Of a stretch of DNA of 64,000 nt, positions 19,883 to 28,379 are shown in pieces. Below the pieces are notes generated by a model, which saw nothing but the letters and a program-made list of their open reading frames with translations, ran no database searches and had not been told where the DNA came from. Source of the DNA: Agapetus fuscipes (lineage: Eukaryota > Arthropoda > Insecta > Trichoptera > Glossosomatidae); contig OX637351.1 in the NCBI GenBank assembly GCA_951799405.1, positions 9,022,251 to 9,086,250 of the forward strand, in the 5' to 3' direction. A program made the position numbers and the translations under genes. Numbering within the stretch: position 1 is the first letter of the stretch; every line of letters begins with the position of its first letter.

Positions 19883-20701
19883 ATGGGGTACAAAGCTGGG
19901 GTACAAAGCTGGGTCTGCCTTGTTGACCTCAAGAGGCGCAAAGGATACTGTCCTAAACTTCAGCGTTCCTGGGACGGGCCGTACGAGATCTTGAAGCGCA
20001 TCAACGATGTGGTCTACCGCATAAAGAAGAGCCCAAACGGAAAACCAAGGATCGTGCACTATAATCGCCTCTCATCATACCTAGGCGATAATGATGACCA
20101 ACCAGCCCAAAAAGTACGACAGCGCGTCGCATCCGAAAGATCACCAGCCTTTGAGACGTTTTGGGAGAACGCGAAGGCGGGACAGAAGTTTCGCAATGGA
20201 GTGACCACGGAAGTCCAGAAGGATTTATTTGAGGTCACTCGGGATCACACTCTGGCATGCAGTGTACCGGAAGATCTGGATATGTCTAGAGGGATTGCAC
20301 GGGTCTTCCGATACGAGTTCGGAGAACCGCAACCCTCGAGCAGCCAGCAAGGAAGAGCTCTGAGGCTACCGAAGGGGCGTCAACAAACATACTGCCTGGT
20401 TGTCCTGGATTCCAGCAACCTGGAAGATGACTACAAGGCTTTGTGGGACGGTCTTGTTGAGCTGCGCGACTACATGCTGGAGGATCAGCAGGCGCGTCTG
20501 GCGATACCGAAGATGGGTGGCGGCCGTGCTAATCGAGACTGGAGGATAATCCGAAGTATGATTGAGGCAGTGTTCTCGGGAACCAGCATCAGTGTCGTGG
20601 TGTGCTGCGAGCAAGCGCAGCCGAGAGCCAGGGGGGAGAAATCCATGAACTGCCACTTCTTCCTGACCACAGGTTGTCAACGTGGATCAGCCTGCCCCTA
20701 A
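19883..20701 (+). CDS. Gypsy integrase C-terminus (GPY/F) fused to a macro-like domain and a broken CCCH finger
   Basis: The 272-codon frame starts inside the integrase. Residues 14-66 are the chromodomain-less GPY/F module (LKRRKGYCPKLQRSWDGPYE, HYNRLSSYLG). Residues about 104-242 read as a macro domain of the OARD1/Poa1p type: KDLF (113-116), DLDMSRGIARVFRYEFG (131-147), LPKGRQQTYCLVVLD (162-176), RLAIPKMGGG (205-214) and a closing helix-strand DWRIIRSMIEAVFSGTSISVVV (split over 219-240). Macro domains bind or hydrolyse ADP-ribose conjugates. After it, C257, C265 and C271 match C-x7-C-x5-C of a CCCH RNA-binding finger, but TAA at 20699-20701 falls between the third Cys and the expected His (CAC, 20705-20707). 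The fusion is uncommon for gypsy pol as far as I know. Domain naming is by eye. Confidence 0.7.
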   Translation: MGYKAGVQSWVCLVDLKRRKGYCPKLQRSWDGPYEILKRINDVVYRIKKSPNGKPRIVHYNRLSSYLGDNDDQPAQKVRQRVASERSPAFETFWENAKAGQKFRNGVTTEVQKDLFEVTRDHTLACSVPEDLDMSRGIARVFRYEFGEPQPSSSQQGRALRLPKGRQQTYCLVVLDSSNLEDDYKALWDGLVELRDYMLEDQQARLAIPKMGGGRANRDWRIIRSMIEAVFSGTSISVVVCCEQAQPRARGEKSMNCHFFLTTGCQRGSACP

Positions 20702-20757
20702 CTTCACAGAGTCAAGACTGTTCCGGGACGAAACAGGCTAGGTGGAGGGGAGGGTAA

Positions 20758-21193
20758 TGTAAATAGTAGATTAATATAGGTGTACATCGTAGGTAGTAAT
20801 AGTTATTATAGCATTATGACAAAAGTAGATTAATATAGGTGTACACCGTAGGTAGCAGTAATTATAGACCTAAGAAATCTAGAAATTAAATGATCCTTTT
20901 GTACTCTTGAACTTGGTAGAATATTCGAGAATGTACTGGCAAAATTAGTCACTGGAGAGTTCTGTCTGTGAAGTATATAAGGCGTAGAATTGAGTGCGCT
21001 AAGCCAGTGAGATAGTTGCCTTTGATTTGAAGAATGTAAGCGATAGTGAACTGTGAAAATAAATTTGTGTTACCAAAAGTGTTAAAAAGTAAATGTAGGT
21101 AAATTTGTAAAATTAATTAAGTGCAAATAAAGATCCTGAAAGAAGACCAGTATGTTTTAATTTAGAGACATTTTCGAACCCAAAAACACTACA
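20758..21193 (+). repeat. 3' LTR of the gypsy element
   Basis: The 436-bp LTR starts TGTAAATAG just after the purine tract GGTGGAGGGGAGGGTAA and ends ACACTACA. A TATATAA box lies at 20974-20980 and an AATAAA signal at 21058-21063, consistent with U3-R-U5. A ~33-bp motif (TAGATTAATATAGGTGTAC) occurs twice near 20766 and 20827. No 5' partner is present in the window. Confidence 0.75.
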
Positions 21194-21289
21194 ATATTTT
21201 CAAACCGTATCCAAAGTTAAATTTACCGCCTTGCAGCCAATTTAAATTTACCGCCCCAGCCAAGATTTTTACTGGCGGGAGACAGTCGT
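21193..21289 (+). repeat. Right copy of the 97-bp inverted repeat
   Basis: See 5672-5768, its reverse complement. This copy begins at the last base of the LTR and lies about 180 bp upstream of the ZNF-A start codon, so it may be part of the ZNF-A promoter region. Confidence 0.8.
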
Positions 21290-21469
21290 CTCAGGTATTA
21301 TTCCCACCCATCCCCCCCCCCCAGTCGAAATCCCCACAAGTGTAGGTAGGTACTTGATACTGGCGCCCCGGCTCTTCGAGGGAATTGCCATACAGAAGAA
21401 AAAGAACAACCAGACAAATCTGTCAGCTTTGAATTTTATTTTCATTATATTTTTATTTTCACTCACAAC

Positions 21470-21602
21470 ATGGAAATGAAGCAAGAATTGTTTGATGTTG
21501 ATGAGAAGTGCTGGCAGATGCGAGCAGGCGATGCTGCAGAACCAGAAACTGACATGAAGGAGTCGCTAGACGGAATCAAACCTGAACCTTCATGCTGTCC
21601 AG
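21470..21602 (+). CDS. ZNF-A exon 1: acidic N-terminus
   Basis: ATG at 21470 opens 44 codons plus one base, up to a GTAAGG donor at 21603. The peptide is acidic with MKQELFDVDE and ends GIKPEPSCCP. Both MKQE and IKPE fit the SUMO consensus (hydrophobic-K-x-E). The phase-1 end joins exactly to exon 2 at 23171. The ends of this exon (PEPSC-PG, DVDE) recur in ZNF-E exon 1, which supports the model. Confidence 0.75.
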
Positions 21603-21701
21603 GTAAGGCTCCTCTCCTCTCACCAACACTAGTAGCTCCGTGGCACGACAAATCGGTCAAATATTACTCGTCCATGGACAAATCAGTCACACGACCTTTC
21701 A

Positions 21702-21779
21702 GTCTAATCTTATCTAATCTAAGTTGCAAAGATATGTAACATTAAGGTTTCACATTACATGAATTATCACAAGCAGACG
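21702..21779 (-). mobile_element. RTE 3'-tail fragment (first half)
   Basis: TCTAATCTTATCTAATCTAAGTTGC and what follows match the 3' end of the RTE family. The matching second half is at 22158-22207, so some 380 bp were inserted between. Confidence 0.6.
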
Positions 21780-22157
21780 CGACACTGATGCTCGAACCCT
21801 CCTCGTACCCGTCCTGTATGTATGTGTCAGAAGGACCCACAGCACATGGACGCTCATATAAAGCTATATATTTTTTCAAGTGGCGAAAGGCCTTCGCGTG
21901 AAGTAAAAGCAACGGCACGACAAAACAAGAGCCTCTAGGTCAGAGGCGTGCCCATGACTCTAAAAGTAAATGGTTCGATGTTACTGAAGCTAATAGGATA
22001 CCTCAGTGGCACTCCTTGTGGGAGTGTTGCTAGATCACGAGTAGCGTAAATAATGATACACATAATACGAAATAATAATAATTTAAATCTAAGGACAGGC
22101 TGTGAATCCGCTGCGGATGCAGCTTGGCAAAATGAAGCGCAAAATTGCTCAAAAGCG
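21780..22157. mobile_element. Probable LINE 3' end, unclassified
   Basis: It interrupts an RTE tail. The block around 21893-21925 (AAGGCCTTCGCGTGAAG) resembles 56400-56420 (AAGGCCCTCCCGTGAAG), so it is a repeated non-coding family. No coding sequence is seen. Confidence 0.35.
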
Positions 22158-22207
22158 GACCCAATCTCAAATGAACATACATCCTGTAACTCTTGCCGAC
22201 TTTACCT

Positions 22208-22480
22208 TTTTTGGTTTGACAATGAGTGCCGTGTACTGAAGCGCAGTATGCGCAAACACGAAAGAAATTTCAAGAATAGCAAACCAGGTTGCACCAGAGA
22301 CATGTGGATCAGTGCTCAGAGGGAGTACAGTTGTACAGATCTACTTTTCTCCAGAAAAAATCCATCTATTTTTATAATATTTTTTTTGGGGCTAAAAATC
22401 CTCAACAACTGATAATTTCTGGAGAACCTGTCTCGCGGAGCTCACGCCATGGAATGCAAGCACCCAACTGAACTATCAAC
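22208..22480 (+). mobile_element. L2/CR1-type LINE fragment
   Basis: One frame reads WFDNECRVLKRSMRKHERNF and TRDMWISAQREY, matching the linker between endonuclease and RT in the intact L2 ORF (WFDEECR...RATWMNAQTIYW). The rest is out of frame. Confidence 0.6.
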
Positions 22481-22535
22481 CAAACAATACTTATAACATT
22501 GCAGACATATGAGAACAATACACAGATTCATTATT

Positions 22536-22920
22536 TTAAGCATCCACATGTCGTTCTAGTATACAAACAGACTCCGATAGTAAGCAATCCACACCAGTTG
22601 TAAATATATCCAGGTGTGGGGCTGAGGAGGCCAGAGTATTAAGCAGTAACAGCGCACGCACTACCCAAGACTGACGGAGAATGTTGGTGAAGCAGGCGGG
22701 AATCGTGAAAAGATCATGACTTCTTGCTCTGTTATAATTGCTGGGGGCGTAAAGCTGTAGAATCCGTCCCAGCAGTGGCGAGCAATCAATTTTTTGACGA
22801 AGTAAGTTAATTATAAATTTGAGAAGGGCCATATCTCGTCTTAACTCTAATGAATAGAATCTGAAGTGAAGAAACTTTGTGGGGTATAGAAAGGGGTAAT
22901 ACACAAAGTTGCTTTTATAA
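22536..22920 (-). mobile_element. Jockey-type LINE C-terminal fragment
   Basis: A 122-codon minus frame (RFYSLELRRDMALLKFIINL, then PSNYNRARSHDLF) resembles the C-terminal domain at 16822-17163. It lies antisense within the ZNF-A intron. Confidence 0.6.
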
Positions 22921-23051
22921 AGGTGCCTTAGAAATGTTTATGCACCGGTTCTATAATCAGGATTTAATAGGACTCATGAGGACAATCAATGTTGACTGAT
23001 TGTGGCTGCTTTGAAACTTTCTTGATTTTAAAATAAGGCACTTTAATATGT

Positions 23052-23170
23052 TGTATTTCCAGATGAGAGCTGTGGGTGTGTTACTTTATTCTACCATGTG
23101 GTGTATTTACAGATGAGAGCTGTGAGTGTGTTGGTGTGTTACTTTATTCTACCATGTGTTGTATTTCCAG
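23052..23170 (+). repeat. Tandem splice-acceptor units of ZNF-A
   Basis: A ~55-bp unit (TTGTATTTCCAG followed by ATGAGAGCTGTG) occurs three times, giving acceptors before 23063, 23113 and 23171. From 23063 the reading stays open into exon 2 and adds 36 codons. From 23113 it meets TGA within about 20 codons. ZNF-E has the same arrangement. Confidence 0.8.
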
Positions 23171-24414
23171 ATGAGAGCTGTGAGTGTGTTGGTGTGTTGG
23201 GGACAAGCAAGAGCCACCATCACAGACACACAACCTCGGAGAGCGGGCCAGCCACCTCAACAGAGCTACAGGGAGGCAACACACACAATGCATTGTCTGA
23301 TAGGGAAACACAGAAGGAAGAGAAGCTGTTTGCTTGTGATCAGTGTGATTATAAAGGAACTAAATCGCTGTATTTGAAAATACACAAATTAACAAACCCT
23401 GAACATAAGCACTTTTGTTGTGATGATTGTAATTTTAAGACATTGACATTGTCTTCCTTTAGGAGTCATAGACTGACTCACCCTGCAGATGTAAAGCCAC
23501 TTGTTGTGGAGAATAATCTATCCTTTAAGCTGTTTAATGTGCCAGAACCTTCATTTCCGAAAATGCCCTTCTGTTGCAATCAGTGTTATTATAAAACAAC
23601 AACATTGGGATCTTTGAAGCTTCACCTACACTCCATACACTCCAAACCATATGCCTGCAGTCTGTGTGAATATACAGCATTTTCAAATAAGTCTTTAATA
23701 TCTCATATTAAGTCACATCCAAAAATTAGACAATTAACATGTGATCAGTGTGATTTTAAAACAAAAACTTCTTCTTCTTTGCAAAGACACAAATTAAAAC
23801 ATACAGAACCATACCACTTTGTGTGTGATCATTGTGACTTTAAATCAAAATCATCATCAGGTTTGCGAGTACATAAATTTAGGCATTTAGGACATAAGCC
23901 ATATGCTTGTGATCAGTGTGATTATAAAACAACAACTTCTTCTTCTTTGAAAAATCACAAAGTAAGACATGCAGAACAATACCTCTTTGTGTGTGATCAT
24001 TGTGAATTTAAATCAAAATCATCATCAGGTTTGCGATCACATAAATTTAGGCATTTAGAACAGAAGCCATTTGCTTGTGATCAGTGTGACTATAAAACAA
24101 CAACTTCTTCGTCTTTGAAAATACACACAATTTCACACTCGGGTCACAAACCATTTGCTTGTGATCAGTGTAATTATAAATCAATTAGAATATCTTATAT
24201 GAAAAGGCACCAACTATTTCACTCAGGCCTGAAACTGTATGCGTGTGATCAATGCGATTATAAAGCAAATGAATCAAATTCTTTGAAACGCCACAATTTA
24301 CAGCACACCGGCCTCAAGCCGTCTGCATGCAGTCTGTGTGAATATAAAGCAACACAAAACTCTAATCTGAAAAGACACATAAGATGCCATCACCAGACTG
24401 TTGCTACCTCATGA
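23171..24414 (+). CDS. ZNF-A exon 2: twelve C2H2 zinc fingers
   Basis: The exon follows TTTCCAG and is in phase with exon 1 (G|AT completes Asp). After a hydrophilic start (DESCECVGVLG, HHHRHTTSESGPA) come about twelve C2H2 fingers, mostly CDQCDYKT-x-H-x3-H. The first has an atypical H-x6-H end (HKLTNPEH). Fingers 5-9 alternate two near-identical modules (TKTSSSL/SKSSSGL), a sign of internal duplication. The linkers are HS/T-G-x-KP-like. Such proteins bind DNA in the nucleus, but no target can be predicted. It ends HHQTVATS, and a TGA is followed by a UTR with ATTAAA at 24478-24483. Confidence 0.9.
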
Positions 24415-24477
24415 CACTGACAAATTATTGTACAGGACATGTTAATTGAGCATAAAAATTAACAATATTGTAAAGAA

Positions 24478-24483
24478 ATTAAA
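24478..24483 (+). promoter_or_regulatory. ATTAAA polyadenylation signal of ZNF-A
   Basis: It lies 64 bp after the stop codon at the position conserved with the paralogue at 225-230. Confidence 0.5.
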
Positions 24484-24641
24484 CACCTTTGGCCTTTTAA
24501 AACTGCATTGATATAATCATAAGGTCTTTATTGTTTTTATCAATATGTACAAAATATTACATTAAAAAAATCAAATTACAATAAATACTCCCCAAAGTAA
24601 GCATAGCTTGTGTTTTTGGGAGGATTCCAACTTATCACTTA

Positions 24642-24922
24642 GGGGCCGTCCATAAATTATGTCATCGATTTTGTCCGATTTTCAACCTCCCCCCCCCCCC
24701 TTACAATCATCCTAGTCATTATCTAATGACCCTCCCCCCCTCTTGCTGTAATAATGGATGAGCTTTATAATTAATAATGTTATATTACTTACATAATATT
24801 TTGTAGAAATTGGTATTTACAAGAACGAAGTCACTTTTGGTACCCGTACATCATTTACCATCATCCGCAGACCAGACTCCCCCCCCCCCTTAATGCGAAT
24901 GACGTAATATATGGACAGCCCC
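24642..24922. mobile_element. MITE with GGGGCCGTCCATAAATTA termini
   Basis: GGGGCCGTCCATAAATTATG at the left is the inverse of the right end (TGACGTAATATATGGACAGCCCC, with mismatches). Both sides carry TTA (24639-24641 and 24923-24925), as in Harbinger-type insertions. C-runs flank the interior. This terminal sequence is common in insect MITEs. Confidence 0.8.
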
Positions 24923-24997
24923 TTAATAGATAAACATCGTAAAAAATTCAATATATACTTACGTGGCGGCTAATCTGCAATGTAGATTTCTAATGTT

Positions 24998-25289
24998 GGT
25001 TCCTTGACTTATAGGTTGGTATGAGGGTTGGTATAGGTTGGTATGAGGGTTCCTTGATATAGGTTGGTATGAGGCTGACCACCCATACTGTAAAAAATGG
25101 TTCACTTTGCCAGTGTCACCCCTGTTTCAGGGAAGGTCGGCAAAAGTTGTGGAGCTTATGTTCATTTGAGGTTTGAATTTTATTTGTAAGTACACAATCA
25201 GCATTTGTAAGCGCGAACTACACGTGTTTGTTTGTGGGCATACATCTGAGAGCTTTGAATGAATATATCCTTGCAACTTAGATTATAGA
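24998..25289 (-). mobile_element. RTE 3'-tail unit, full length
   Basis: In the direction of the plus strand it begins TTCCTTGACTTATAGG and ends CTTAGATTATAGAT. The start contains extra copies of GGTTGGTATGAGG. As printed, the plus strand is the sense of the RTE 3' end, i.e. opposite to the copy at 52741. Strand is given relative to the majority units (TCTAA end first). Confidence 0.7.
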
Positions 25290-25506
25290 TACTTGTTTGC
25301 GGGGTCAGAGGGTAATGGTAAACATTTATCATTGATTATACTATAATTTAATTTTTCTATGTAAGAATCTTTGTTTATGGTCATAATTTATAATTAAAAT
25401 CAATGGATATATGTGAAATGAAAGTGTTTAATTAGAATTTTGTTTTGATAAAAACATAAATAATCAATAATTATTTAGTTTAAGGATTTAAATCAAACAC
25501 TGTTTT

Positions 25507-25647
25507 ATATTTTCACTTTTACAATTATTTATTCTTTAGTTTTACTAACCTTTTCGATCTTAGATCATCTTAGATCACCTGACGATGATCTAAGATCGAA
25601 AACGTTAGTAAAATTAAAGAATAAATAATTGTAAAAGTGAAAATATA
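25507..25647. repeat. Foldback element with hammerhead-like core
   Basis: Arms 25507-25574 and about 25583-25647 are almost perfectly inverted. On the plus strand CTGACGA (25579-25585), a GATC-TAA-GATC stem and GAAA (25598-25601) are in hammerhead order, followed by ACGTTAGTA. Confidence 0.65.
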
Positions 25648-25799
25648 AAATATGAATTTTCAGTGTTAATACAAAACATGAATAAGGACACATTGAAAAT
25701 ATGAATTAATAAAAAATATTCTGTACATGACAAAAAATCTAAAAAAGTAAGATGAAATAGTGGAGATAGACACATAAAAAAGTTATAACAAACATAGTT

Positions 25800-25900
25800 C
25801 TATATTCTACTTATTTTTTATTTTATTTGTTAAAAAACAGACAAATAATGAGTGACCAGTTTCGGCCTCTTAGCCATCTTTGGAGATTAAGTAAAGTCCC
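25800..25900 (-). ncRNA. Degenerate hammerhead-like motif
   Basis: The minus strand reads CCAAAGA-TGGCTAAGAGGCC-GAAA-CTGGTCA. The stem II pairing (GGC/GCC) and GAAA are kept, but two positions of CUGANGA are changed, so cleavage is not expected. Confidence 0.35.
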
Positions 25901-26062
25901 AAAAATAATGTGAGGCTATACAAAGCAAATAATATTATTGACGAAAGTAGTATTAGGGGGAAAATGAAGTTATGCCCACAAGCAGACACTTTTAATGTTG
26001 ACAATTTTCAGCTCTTTTTCGAAAAATACAAAGTTTTCAGCCAAAATGAATCTTACAACAGT

Positions 26063-26330
26063 TCGGTGTTATGGCCGAGAAGGCCAAGTGGGCTGATCTT
26101 TCTAGCGTGTTTGCAATAGAACAACGTTGGTTCGTTCCCCGCCTCGGTCATTTGACCATAACTTTTACCCTGGTTCAACAGATGTTATTGGGTAATTATT
26201 TATTAATAATTCATTAAAATAAACAATAATGAATTATTAATTGATGATATTTATTCCTGTTTAAAACCAGGCAGAATAGGTTGGTGAATTGCATTCCTCT
26301 TCACAAATCTATTTAAAAAAAAAAAACGTC
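26063..26330 (+). mobile_element. tRNA-derived SINE (family 2)
   Basis: The head GGCCGAGAAGGCCAAGTGG resembles a tRNA A-box region and TTGGTTCG-TCCCCGCC a B box. The body ends CAGGCAGAATAGGTTGGTG...CTCTTCACA followed by an A-run. Other copies are at 51066 and 52527, with separate tails at 51655, 55817 and 58785. Confidence 0.7.
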
Positions 26331-26402
26331 TTTGTTGTTAACATCAATCCATTTTCAAATAAATGAGAGAATAACTTTATTTTTTTTAAACATTCTTCAT
26401 TG

Positions 26403-26735
26403 GCACTAAGGTACAAAATAATGTGATGAGATGGTTTGGGCATGTGGAAAAAAGGATTAATGATGATAGACTGACAAAGTATACATACAAAGGAAGTGTG
26501 AAAGGAAAAAGAGGGAAGGGACAACCGAGAAAAGTATGGAGTGATCAGATTGAGGAGATTGTGAAAGAATTGGATTTGCGAAGTGAGCGTAAAAGAAGAA
26601 AATGCATGAAATAGGTGATGGATATGAATGAATTGAAAGAGGTATGTCAGGATAGGAAAAAATGTAGGCAGCTCTACAGAGGCTCTGGCCACTCGTAGTG
26701 GAATGGCGACAGAGTTACAGTTACTACATGAAGAT
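26403..26735 (+). pseudogene. RTE-type LINE C-terminal fragment
   Basis: The frame reads VMRWFGHVEK, LTKYTYKGSVKGKRGKGQPR, KVWSDQIEEIVKE and ends at an in-frame TAG (26612). It is the C-terminal motif (RWFGHVERM...RGRPRK.W.D.I) of RTE elements, 5' truncated. Confidence 0.7.
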
Positions 26736-26824
26736 GAATAAGTATACTCACAAGCCAGTAAAAACATGAGTGCTGCAATTCTTCGACTGAATACATGAGT
26801 GCAATCAGGAGCATTTTAAGCTAT

Positions 26825-27510
26825 TTTGGGTAGGGTCCAACGCTGCTCATGGGGCCCCCCCCCCCTCCCCCCAAATAAGTAGGTAATGTCATTTTTTTAA
26901 GCACAATTTAATTGCAATTTTTAGAAAAGTAGGTAGGTACATTATTATAGGTAGGTACCTACATTAGGTAGCTAGGCACAACGTAAAGGTTCAAAACATT
27001 TTTTTTCGTAATTTCGCAGTCACGAGTTTTTCTAGTATAGTCGAAAAATCTAAATTATATAAGGTGTCGTAATTTATGTTCATCACTGACAAAGCTGACA
27101 GGTGATTCAGTTTGTGCTAGGAAATTGTAGTCCTGACTCCTGAGGTCATTTTTTGTCAATTTTAATTTTGAAAACGCCCTTTCTCCTGTTGCGTTACTGA
27201 CCATTATTGTCAGGTAAATTTTTAAAGCCGCAGCAGTACCTACTCGGAAAAAAACTTCTAGGTCGTTTTTTAACATGAATTTGTGTGTCTTTGCCGCCCC
27301 CATTGGTTCCCCGATGTCTTGAACAACCTATGTACCTACCTAATTTTTTTTATGGTGAAGAATTATTTCTCATGTTTTTTTATTTTTTTTTCAAGAGGAG
27401 CTAAGTACTGTAAAAAAATTAACCCAAAAGGGTGCGCCGCGGGGCCCCTCGGGCCTTGGGGCCCTGTCCGCTGCGGGCACTGCGGACCCCCCTTAAACTG
27501 GCACTGAGTG
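26825..27510 (-). mobile_element. hAT transposon remnant
   Basis: Bounded roughly by GGGGCCCCC-rich ends. It encodes on the minus strand a hAT C-terminal dimerisation segment at 27055-27303. Confidence 0.5.
27055..27303 (-). pseudogene. hAT transposase C-terminal dimerisation fragment
   Basis: The frame includes AAALKIYLTIMVSNATGERA followed by FSKLKLTKNDLRS, the conserved hATC pattern (S.ER.FS.L...K..LR). The catalytic core is absent. Fragment only. Confidence 0.7.
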
Positions 27511-27761
27511 CAATACTTGACCTTCATTTTGGGTACACGGTCTGGAACAACATAGTTAGTTTTAGGAGAACTCAAGCTTTTGTTGAGCTTACATCTATGA
27601 AATAAAGATTTTTGTTAACAGGTTATTTTGTCTTATGAGGTCTTATTTTTTTGTCATTTATCTTGAAATAAAGACGCCTCCATTATTTGCCATCTCTCTA
27701 ATAATCACCTTTGGTGTCATTCATCAATGGTTTTATTGCACTCCATTCAGAGTACTGTACC

Positions 27762-27994
27762 CTGAGTATGAGTTGCAAAACTTGAGAAAAGTAAAGTTTA
27801 CGGAAAATATTAAAGAGTGATTTCTCCCAAAATCTGCCATTTTTGTTTCTTACACTTTAAGGTCTTAGCAAAAGAGTTACAGTGATGAAGAAAATCAAGT
27901 TCAAACAAACAAAAACGGCAGATTTTGGGGGAAATCACTCTTTAATAATTGCCGTAAACTTTACATTACTCAAGTTTTGCAACTTGTACTAAGG
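27762..27994. repeat. Long imperfect inverted repeat (foldback)
   Basis: A left arm (27762-27848) and right arm (27903-27994) of about 85 bp pair with few mismatches around a ~55-bp loop. Shared blocks include AAAGAGTGATTTC / GAAATCACTCTTT and AAATCTGCC / GGCAGATTT. No coding content. Confidence 0.75.
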
Positions 27995-28019
27995 ATACTG
28001 ATCACATATCGTCGAAACT

Positions 28020-28190
28020 ATCCGCAAACCTAAAACAAACATGAAAATATTTAAATAAAATTTCTTTTTTAAAGTTCACAGTGAGTTTTATTTATTAAAA
28101 ATGACCGGTTTCGGGACCGCAGAACATCCCATCTTCAAGTGCAAAATATAACTCTTTAACAAAGAAATTTTATTTAAATCTGTTAAAATG
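28020..28190 (-). repeat. Inverted-repeat element with hammerhead-like core
   Basis: AAATAAAATTTCTTT (28053) and AAAGAAATTTTATTT (28161) flank a minus-strand motif: TTGAAGA (28132-28138), GGGA/TCCC stem II, GAAA (28109-28112), then CCGGTCA. The first core base is T instead of C. Confidence 0.5.
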
Positions 28191-28379
28191 GACTTTTACA
28201 AAGTTATTGCCAAAAATCTACATAATATAAAATGAAAATATTTTATTCACATTGTCAAAAATCAAAGAAATATTCTATATATTTAGTAATCTTAGTGCAC
28301 ACACCTGTCTTCTGTGGGGATTTGATGTTCTCCTTAATCAATAGTATAAGATCTGGTGTTTTACACTCCCCTGTGTTAA

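Larger units (their letters stand above)
10601..21193 (+). mobile_element. Ty3/gypsy LTR retrotransposon, 5' truncated, decayed and interrupted
   Basis: Order along the plus strand is gag (10602-11694), RT (11851-12936), RNase H and integrase (18428-19850), integrase C-terminus with macro-like domain (19883-20701), polypurine tract (about 20741-20757) and 3' LTR (20758-21193). No 5' LTR or leader is present: gag starts against an RTE tail fragment. Between 12937 and 18427 other elements have replaced the first part of RNase H. Several stops and frameshifts are present. Confidence 0.85.
21603..23170 (+). other. ZNF-A intron, filled with LINE fragments
   Basis: The intron has a GTAAGG donor and a TTTCCAG acceptor. 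It holds an RTE tail split into 21702-21779 and 22158-22207, an unnamed LINE 3' end (about 21780-22157), an L2-type fragment (22208-22480) and a Jockey fragment (22536-22920, minus). Its last 130 bp contain three tandem acceptor units. Confidence 0.65.

Noticed and set aside
20366..20680. Minus-strand ORFs over the macro-like region
   Set aside because: The plus-strand frame has coherent domain motifs and the antisense frames do not.
23740..24130. CRISPR-like array (regular repeats)
   Set aside because: The periodicity is that of zinc-finger codons in an open reading frame, and the genome is eukaryotic.
24680..24900. Poly-C tracts as G-quadruplex regulatory sites
   Set aside because: They lie inside a MITE and are part of its interior. 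No gene-related position.
26423..26614. Host protein rich in K/R
   Set aside because: It is an RTE C-terminal fragment with a stop, homologous to 29863-30171 and 53108-54838.
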